This document shows, piece after piece, positions 31,853 to 41,200 of a stretch of DNA of 64,000 nucleotides. A program made the translations under genes and the position numbers. The notes under the pieces were generated by a model. The model did not search any database and was not told where the DNA came from. It saw only the letters and a list, made by a program, of their open reading frames with translations. The number at the start of each line of letters is the position of its first letter. Within the stretch, counting starts at the first letter, position 1. The DNA comes from Symsagittifera roscoffensis (Eukaryota > Xenacoelomorpha > Acoela > Convolutidae), in assembly GCF_963678635.1 (NCBI RefSeq), contig NC_087066.1:68025477-68089476 (forward strand). Reading direction: 5' to 3'.

Positions 31853-32736
31853 TGTGCCAGTCGGTCATATTTGGAAGTTTGACCTTGAGAAGAGCAGAAA
31901 ACACTTGATTTTGTAGTGAAATTTAATTTTTCAAAATTTCGAATGGAACATGTCATGCACGATTTTCTCGCGATAACTGAAAATCAGAAAAAGAAAAGAG
32001 AACAATTTTAGAACAATTGCGGGAAAGTTGTCAGATAAAAACGAGTGGGAAATTGCTATTCGCAATTTCCATCATAGTGAACAAGAGTAGAGCTGTCCTA
32101 TCTGAAATAGAAGACAGAGTATTCCCGAGAGAGTAATTATTCGAACTGGACCAGAGTGAACCTTCGACGGAAAGGTGGACAGCTTGAGTGTCCCAATGGT
32201 CCACATAAAACTTCGTTCTTGAGTTCAAACTTACCCTTACCATTCAAACTGATAAACATTGAACTTATCTAGTTACTTTAGTTAATTCTAGAGTTGCTCA
32301 CCCATTTAATTACTTCCTGTGCTTGAGCGCATCAACATGTGAGTCCTTAATTTAAATTTCTAGAGTGTGTCTTATGATTGTTATGTTGAGGTAAGGCGAG
32401 TTTTAGGTTGATCCATCTGAAATGGATCAAAGTTCCACTGTCTAATAAAAAAGCAACTTAACGGATTGTTCCAACCCGGTTTTTTACGGCGTTCATGTAT
32501 TTTGGGTATTTTGAGACCTAAGTATGGGGACGTTCTTAATTCTAGAGTGGGGGGATATTTTGGTAGTAGCCTTAAGCAGTAGCGGGTCGTAGTCTCATCT
32601 CACAAGCGAACCGAATTGGCTCCGACTGATTTGAGGCGGAAAAACACAAGAGATAGTGTCCCTGACTCCTGAGCCAATAGTTATAGGGCCTATTTTTCTT
32701 AAGCCTCATGTGTGACTGTAGTAGACGAATGTTACA
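31853..32736 (+). repeat. 5' LTR
   Basis: 884 bp, TGTGCC...GTTACA, same length as the 3' LTR. An AATAAA polyadenylation signal lies at 32444-32449. Confidence 0.95.
32444..32449 (+). promoter_or_regulatory. LTR polyadenylation signal
   Basis: AATAAA in the middle of the LTR, repeated at 54501-54506, a normal position for 3' end formation downstream of the R region. Confidence 0.5.
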
Positions 32737-33229
32737 TAGTGTTTTTATGGCGCTCCTGGGTGTTTACGACATCAAGACTACGGAGTCGAACCCACTTGAG
32801 ACAGCTTCGGGCTGAATGCCCATTCTAGAGTACCGGCGGTACGGTTCGACAGGAACGTGCAAACCTTCCGGTTGTACCGTGATAGCTTTTTAAGAAAACT
32901 CGAGAAAATTTCCTGGTACGCTCTCCGAACGAGGCTTAGCTAACCGAGTAAAGGGGGGCAACTAGGGGGACAAAAACACGAGCAAAAAGACAAAAAGCAA
33001 AACAAAAACCAAAAAAGAATAGAAAAAGGAACAAAAACCATAAAACGAAAAAAGACAGTGACTTTGACACCAGATTAGTTGGATCAAACCTTTATATTAA
33101 TTAAATAGTATACCCATACTGTTTTACAAGTTCGATCGTTTCGATCAACCTAGCAATTTAAACCAGTAAACTGAATAAAGTGCCCGAAGTGGGGCGTTGT
33201 CAAGGGTTTTCAGATAGCTTGGAACTTAG

Positions 33230-33425
33230 CTGGACCAATAGGAGACTTGACTGGAAGAGGTGACCAGCCGAGTGGGAAAGTGGTTCAGGGACACTTGAGC
33301 TGAACCAATAGGAGACTTGACTGGAAGAGGTGACCAGCCGAGTGGGAAAGTGGTTCAGGGACACTTGGCTGAACCAATAGGAGACTGGACTGGAACAGGT
33401 GACCAGTCGAGTGGGAAAGCAGCCA
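33230..33425 (+). repeat. 70-bp tandem repeat in the leader, 2.8 copies
   Basis: Units starting about 33231, 33301 and 33370, each with ACCAATAGGAGACTTGACTG, GGTGACCAG and GAGTGGGAAAG. The first two are nearly identical. Each unit holds a CCAAT box. Confidence 0.85.
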
Positions 33426-34264
33426 AGAAGGATTTGGCAATTCTCGAGTTCTCAAGTTGGGCAGAACGGGTATCGTTAGAATCCACATTACATTATAGGA
33501 GATAAGTGTAAAATTGGATAAGCGAAATCCCCCAGTTTTGAGGAACGTTTTTACTTGAGCAGGCCTGGAAACAGGTCTACGGTTTTCTCTTGAGAGGTTT
33601 AGCACCCGGCGCTTAAAGTAATTTTTAGGCTTAAGAAGGGGGGCTAGAAAGGGGGGAGGTTAGAAGGGGGACTGGTTAGGCTAGAGGTTGGCGGTTGTAA
33701 ATTGCAAAAAGGGGGAAATTAGAGTAACTAATTAGTCGACATCGTTGACTTAGTTACATTAGAAATTAACACGCGTTGGTAATATTAGGTGGAGATCCAA
33801 AATCCAACTCGAGTTAAGGCTGGTACGCTGGTTGGTTTGGTAGGGGGGACCGGATATAGACAGCTTTTTTGATACCCCATAAGATCACTAGTGGGGGGAG
33901 GAAAACGCGTGGCAATTAGGTACCAGACATTTTTTTTAGACGAAAGGTAGACATTGGTCACCTTTAAATTTTAGGTGGGCTCATTTTTCTGTTTTTATTA
34001 TTTTTCTTACTTAAAATTTTTGTTGCATTTTATTGAGGATTTGTGTTTGGTTTTATACGAACAGGTGATCACAAGATACCTGCGCAACTACATTGAAATA
34101 GAAACAACCAAAAAGAAGAGGGGGGTCAGCATTTGGCTTTTAAGAGAGGGTTTTTGGGAAAATTTTACTAGAGCTTGAGTGGTGGTACAAGGTACGGTGG
34201 TTCAAGAAGACCCTACAACGAGGAAGACACTCCGTGACGAGTATTGGGACAAGACCGAAGAAGT

Positions 34265-34988
34265 CTTGGGACAGAGCAGTCTTGGGATAGTGGTCTTGGG
34301 ACAGTGGTCTTGGGACAGGGTCTTGGGACAGTGGTCTTGGGACAGGGTCTTGGGACAGTGGTCTTGGGACAGTGGTCTTGGGACAGGGTCTTGGGACAGG
34401 GTCTTGGGACAGTGGTCTTGGGACAGGGTCTTGGGACAGTGGTCTTGGGACAGTGGTCTTGGGACAGGGTCTTGGGACAGGGTCTTGGGACAGGGTCTTG
34501 GGACAGGGTCTTGGGACAGGGTCTTGGGACAGTGGTCTTGGGACAGGGTCTTGGGACAGGGGTCTTGGGACAGTGGTCTTGGGACAGGGTCTTGGGACAG
34601 TGGTCTTGGGACAGTCTTGGGACAGTGGTCTTGGGACAGTGGTCTTGGGACACTAGTCTTGGGACACTAGTCTTGGGACACCAGCCTTGGGACACTGGTC
34701 TTGGGACACTACCCTTGGGACACTAGTCTTGGGACACTAGTCTTGGGATACCAGCCTTGGGACACTGGTCTTGGGACACTAGCCTTGGGACACTAGTCTT
34801 GGGACAGTAGTCTTGGGACACTGGTCTTGGGACACTACCCTTGGGACAGTAGTCTTGGGACACTAGCCTTGGGACACTAGCCTTGGGACAGTAGTCTTGG
34901 GACACTAGTCTTGGGACACTAGCCTTGGGACACTGGTCTTGGGACAGTAGTCTTGGGACAGTGGTCTTGGTACAAGGGTCTTAGGACA
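34265..34988 (+). repeat. 13-14-bp minisatellite TCTTGGGACAGTGG
   Basis: About 50 units. The first half alternates TCTTGGGACAGTGG and TCTTGGGACAGGG; from about 34645 the units change to ...ACACTAG, ...ACACTGG and ...ACAGTAG variants, with decay at both ends. Open frames on both strands are repeat artefacts. Confidence 0.95.
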
Positions 34989-35269
34989 CTAACGGAGAGT
35001 ACTGTGATAGTGACGAATAGTCTTGGGACGGTAAAGAAATTGAAGTCAAATTACAACAAGTGCGTTTTAAGACAGAATAAGACAAATCGAAATAGGTAGG
35101 GTTAAGACCAAATTAAGGAAAATTTTTCGGAGGTTTTAGAAAGAGAATTGGATAAGGTTTTTAACACGTTGTACAGAATTTGTTACCACAAAAAATATTT
35201 TTTTTTACCCTTAGAATAGAATCGTGTATATAATAAAATTGTAAATAGAAGCAGTTGTAAATAGAAATA

Positions 35270-38200
35270 ATGAGGCGGAGTAGGGTACCGGTGCTCGAAA
35301 AAAGGTCAAGTGGATCAAACACGAAATATAATTCATCGCTGCGCGGAACGACATCAACGGGCCCAAAGATAACGAAGACGAACTTTTCAGTTAACATGGT
35401 CAGCACAAGGAGTACAGCGGAGAACAGGGCGAAAGAGGGCACGGAAGGGGAGCGAGTAGAACCCACCATCGAGATTGATCTAGAGACACCCGATCAAAGT
35501 GTGGATGAAACAAGGAAGATGGCGACAGAGTCAACTCCAATGCCCAATGCAGAGGAACCGAACCAGAAACCCATAGAGTTCTCACCGATAGATGACGCGG
35601 AAGATGCAATAGGCAACACCGAAGAAACGGTGAAAGAAGACTCTCAAGTAAAGAGGACATCTTTTACGGAAAAATTGGGAATAATGTTCGGAATAAAAAC
35701 AAAAGAAAACGTGACTGAAGAACCAAAAGCAGAAAGAGCACGAACGTTTGGGACAGTGAGCAAGAAGACCTCAGAAGCCAATCCAATAGAGGAACAAGCT
35801 AAAGCAGAGGCTACGGCCGAAGAGAGACCGACAGCTGACCATGAAGAGACTACCACTGAGCTGGGTGACTTGTTGGCGAAATTAAATCAGATTGACAAAA
35901 GACTTAAGCACAGTGAAGAAGATAGAGAGGTGATAAAAAAGGAGATAAGATACAACAAGCACGAGTATCTAGACAGTTATTTTAACCTAGCTAAGGCAAC
36001 AGATGAGAGACTCAAGGAAATGTCAGATAAGGTAGAAGCCACCAATGAAGAACGAGAAAAGAACATCAAAACAGACATGCAACAGTTGAAGAACCGATAT
36101 GATGATGTCAACAGCCAATTAGGGAGCCTGGAAAGGAGAATGGACACAATGAGCAGGAGTCAAGCCGAGAGTTCGTGTGCAATACAGGCGAAGTTGGATG
36201 CAATCTTGAGAGGTTCTACTCCACAAGAAAGACCGGCAGCGGATCGAACGCAAGGCACCAGAGTTGACTTTGCAGAACCACAAAGGAACAAAAGACAATC
36301 GACACCGTTGCCCTTAACCAGGGATGCGATAAGCATAGCACCAACAGCTGCGAAAACAATAATGAAGAATGGAACGTCGAATACAACGACTGCTCCGGGA
36401 GATTCAACAGCTAACAGCAACACAGGACCGGATGCTATGACATGGGCCAGCACTTGGGAGATGATGAACAGGACTCTAGAGGCCTTCGCCACGAGGAACA
36501 CTGACTCGAGCGACAGGAGAGAGGGAAAATCAAGAAAGACATTCAAGAAGCCAAAAGAATTCAAGGACGACTCCGATGGATGCATTGACACTTGGGTGGA
36601 AGTGATGAGATTACATCTAGAACAAGATAACTTGAGTGACGAAAGACAAGCATGTACAGCCATACTGAGCAACTTGGAAGGAACGGCATTAAAATGCGTG
36701 GTCGCAAAGAAGGAGGAAGAACGCGACACCGCGGACAAGATCTTCGAGATATTGCTGAATCGGTTCGGGTCAGGCATGAAGGGTCACCAAGCGATGATGC
36801 GATTTGAAAAGAGAAGGCAGAGGGACGACGAGTCAATAGATCGGTTCCTAGATGACCTCGAGAGCTTGAGAAGGAGGAGTGACCCAGAGGAGTCGACAAA
36901 TAGACGGAACTTTAGCATTGCCTCGAAGTTCATCGATGGGGTGAAAAGTGATGACTTAAGGACAATGTTAGCAACATACTACACATTGTCGAAGGACAGC
37001 GCACCCACCCCAGAAGAAATGAGACAGAAATCAAGAGAATACATGCTGATGAAACCTAAGAAGTACTCATATTCCGAAAACAGGAACACGCAAGGGGGAA
37101 GCCAACCCCAGAGGTCATCATGGTACAAACCTAGAGATGATATGGACAAGCGCAGATCATGCGCGAACTGCGGGTCAGCGGATCATCATGTGGCTGACTG
37201 CACAACGTACAAACAAGGCATGAAGAGCCTAGGTTATGCACCGGATGAAGAGGATATGAGCCAGATGGAGGAACACGAGTACTATAACGGCTTAATCATC
37301 AAGATAGGCGCCAGATGCTTCTTCTGTAACCAGGAGGGGCACTTCAGGATGGATTGTCCCTTGTTCTGGGAAGCGGTCAAGGACCAGAATCACCCCAAAC
37401 ATAAGTTGGCATTAGCGGCGGTGCAGAATCAGCGGAACAGGCAAAACGAGTTTGAATCTAGGAACTTGGGGGCACCAAACACCGAATTGCCGACGAAGAC
37501 AGTGAAAGCTGTGACACATGTTAGCGGTGCGTTAGAGTCCGCGGCCGGAAGCTCTCTAGAGATAAATTATGAGAAAGCGGCGACGGAAGCAATTGCCAAA
37601 GTGAAACAAGATCTGGCTGCGAAAGAAATAGAGCAACGACTAAAGTTGGAGATCGAAAGACAGAATTTTAACGGAGCATTAACCGGATCGAACTCAATAC
37701 CAGAGGCTAGAACGGGCTCAATGAAGACCGGGAATTGTAACACCGTGAAAATGGTGACAGGTAAACCTTTTGGAATATCGAAAATCGGAGCAAGAATAAT
37801 GTCGATAATCACAGTGGGCGGACACGAGGTAACCAGAAACTTGAGCGAGCCGAGCGACCAGACGATAATGCACATTGACGTGTATGCAGACTACTTGAGT
37901 GGAATAAGTCCACAAACGACTTCTAGAGCGCTCAGGGCACTACTCACGAGAGGGGGCAGCAAATCGGTACGTGTTGATAATAGGTACACTGAAGCTTATG
38001 GTCCACACGAGGTCATGCTAAATATAGATGGAATCAACATCTATACCAAGACGATGATAACATGCGACGAAGACCTAATTGGACAAATCTATGTAGGGAA
38101 AGAAGAGTTGAAAGTAAGATCGATCGGACACTGTGCCATGCTTGAAGAAGATGCAATGCACATCGGGACGGAAGCAGACGTGACAGGGCACGTGCTAGAC

Positions 38201-41200
38201 ATAAATGGCAAAAAGACTCAGTTGCGTGGATTACTTGACACGGGAGCAGTCTTGAGCGTCATACCAATCGAAACATGGGAAAAGATGGGCTTTGACAAAG
38301 GTGACTTGATAGACTCGAGAATACGGCTGTCAGCTGCAAACAAAGGGGCCCTACGGGTGCTGGGCAGGACGCCGATAATAGCCCTCAATTTGGGGGAACG
38401 TAACCTGTGGATGAGCTTCATCGTGGTAGAAAACCTAGATGAATCTGACCAATTCATTTTGGGCAGAGACTTCATCAGGAATTTCGACGTAACGATTGAT
38501 CTAAATAATGCAATGTTCAGGATACGGAACCCGGATAGGAGGTACGCAATCAAACCGGTAAATTTAATAATGGCGAATGAAAACAAAGCACCGGTATTCT
38601 TGAGTAGGAGAGTGAGGTTAAAAGCTAATGAAGCGGCAATCGTAAGCTTGAGGATGAAAAATTATAATGAACTAAGTGACAACAAGCAAGTGTGTATAGT
38701 TCCGAATCCCAATAGTCAAAGCGATGCTGTTTTAGGAAGATCATTTTCGATAACGAAGAGCGGCCTCTGCGTCAGTGTCTTGTTGAATACCCTTGATATA
38801 CCGATCACGATACAGAGAGGGAGGAAGCTGGGATATGCTTTACCGGTTAAAACTCGATATGAAACAATTGAAAACTCAAAACAAAATGAAGTTGTTGATT
38901 GTTCCAACCACAGGGACAAAATTTGTATCTTGAGACGATTGCAGAGAATAAAAGATTCTTCAGGTCTTATCAAATCACTTAAGTCAGAAACGGACGATGG
39001 GCTTTCGAGCTGTTCGAACTTTCCAGAGCGACCCACACTAGATGAAATGCAAATTGATAAACCGGTTCTGCCGGAGATTGAACATTTAAGGGGCAAACTG
39101 AAAGATGAACAGCTCGAAGCTATCAAGGACGTACTAGAGCGAAACGAGGAGGTCTTTTCAAGGCATAAGGCGGATATCGGGTGTTGTAATTTTGTTGAAC
39201 ATGAAATTGAACTTGAGGAAAACGCGGTACCACACAGGGAGGGGGCGAGGCGCATGACCCCACACAAATCGGACGCGTGTAGAAAAGAAATCGAAACGTT
39301 ACTAGAGTATGACATGATAGAACCATCCAAGTCACCGTGGGCGTGTGGAGTAGTGATGGCCAAAAAGAAAGGCGACCAGTTAAGGTTTTGTTGTGACTTT
39401 CGATACCTGAACTCCGTCACGGTGAAGGATGCCTATCCCATACCTAGAATTGATGAGAGCCTCTCGAAGTTAGGTGATGCGAAATTTTTTACGACTCTTG
39501 ATTTAGGCTCGGCCTTTTGGCAGGTACCATTAAGGAAGCAAGACAGGGACAAGACAGGGTTCGCCTGCGAGTTGGGTCTGTTTCAATGGAAACGGATGCC
39601 GTTTGGACTCTGCAATGCAACAGCCACGTTTCAGCGGCTGATGGCACACGCGTTGATAGGCGTGACGAAGAAGTACGGCAACCTGGTAATGTGCTACGTG
39701 GACGACGTGGTAATAGCAACGCCGACACTAGAAGACCACATCGAGAGGCTTGACGAGGTGTTCGCGTGCATGAAAAGATCGGGGCTGAAGTGTAAACCAT
39801 CAAAGTGCGAGATACTCAAGGACTCGATTAAATACTTGGGAAGGATGGTAGATAAGCACGGCATCAGACCTGATCCAGACGCCGTGGAAGCAGTCCTAAC
39901 CTGGAAATCACCGAAGACGGAGCACCAGCTGATGAGCTTCCTGGGTTTCGCCAACTATTATAGAGAATTCATCAAGGGCTATGCGGACAAGGTATACCCG
40001 ATGCAACAACTAATGAGACATAAGGGCAAGAAGTTCATGTGGAACAACGCGGCAGAAGAGTCATTCCAGAGAATAAAGAAAGAGCTATGTGAGGCACCAG
40101 TACTGGGTATGCCGACAGAGAAGGGGATGTACGTGCTAGACACGGACGCGTCAGTAGTCGCTATTTCTGGGATTCTCCATCAAGAACAAGAATGGAATGG
40201 GAAGACAGTCTTGAGACCAATAGCATACGGGAGCAAGGTCCTAAGTGACACAGAAATGAAGTACGGAGCACCGAAAGCAGAGATGTTCGCGGTGGTCACC
40301 TTTGTCGAAAAATACAGAGCATACCTAGGCAGTGAGCCCTTCAAGCTGCGAGTCGACAACCGAGCACTAAGCTGGCTGAAAACGTACTCAATGGACCAGA
40401 GCTATATTGGGAGGTGGATAGTTCGCTTGGATGGATACAACATGATAATTGAGCACAGAACACAAGATAAACATCAAAATGCTGACAGCTTGAGTAAGAA
40501 GACGGAGTTCTACGAGAGGCAAGAACAAAGAGAGGCGGACAGACCTGAGATCAAAGACGGCTTCTCCTTCATGGACAAAGAAACGTACGACAGTCTTCCA
40601 CTCACGAGATGGCTGGACAAATCAGGCAAACCGATTGAAGATCATCCCGAATTGCCGAAAGAGCCTCTTGAAAAGACCATCTTGAAGAAAAGCAGAGGGA
40701 TTCCGATAGGAATAATGCTCAAGTCCAAGATCGTGAGGGAAACACTTAAGGCAAAAGGTTATGATCTCATCCTGGTAGAGGAGGGAACGGTCCGAATAGA
40801 TGAAGACTTAATGAGGTTGCTTGAGAAACTATCAGATGACAAGCCCGTGATCCAAGGGAAAGGTCAGGAGGCACCGGAACTAACCATACTTCGGAGAGAA
40901 GAAACAGTGAACAATACTGACGTCCCAAAAGGAAGCATCACTGATAGCAAGGAAGTTGTGCGATCACTAGTTGAAAAAATCCCCGAAAAAATTCTGGAAC
41001 AGACAAAAGTCAGGGATAAGAAAGTAACATTCAGAGAAGAAGTTGAACACCTGGGACTAGATCAAGAGTCCGGGGAGTGGTCCAGATTCATGGAAGAAGA
41101 CGAAACCGGAGAAGGGAAATTGTCCGAGGAGCGTGAAGAATGGGATGAAGACTCGGATGAGAGCAGCGAAGACCAAGACAGTCTATGCATGATACTGGCG

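Larger units (their letters stand above)
32737..35269 (+). other. Long 5' leader of the LTR element
   Basis: About 2.5 kb between the 5' LTR and Gag-Pol. It contains a 70-bp repeat (33230-33425) and a 14-bp minisatellite (34265-34988), otherwise no supported ORF. Its length is far above that of typical gypsy leaders. Confidence 0.75.

Noticed and set aside
32031-32243. 70-codon antisense frame in the LTR (also 54088-54300)
   Set aside because: Antisense to U3 regulatory sequence, no domain; duplicated only because LTRs are duplicated.
32748-32764. Possible tRNA primer-binding site (TGGCGCTCCTGGGTG) and a T-loop-like GAGTCGAACCCAC at 32775
   Set aside because: It begins 11 bp after the LTR and I could not match it confidently to a tRNA 3' end; the T-loop-like piece is not at tRNA spacing. 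A tRNA search is required.
34179-34905. Open frames on both strands across the minisatellite
   Set aside because: Artefact of a stop-free 13-14-bp repeat, open in several frames on both strands.
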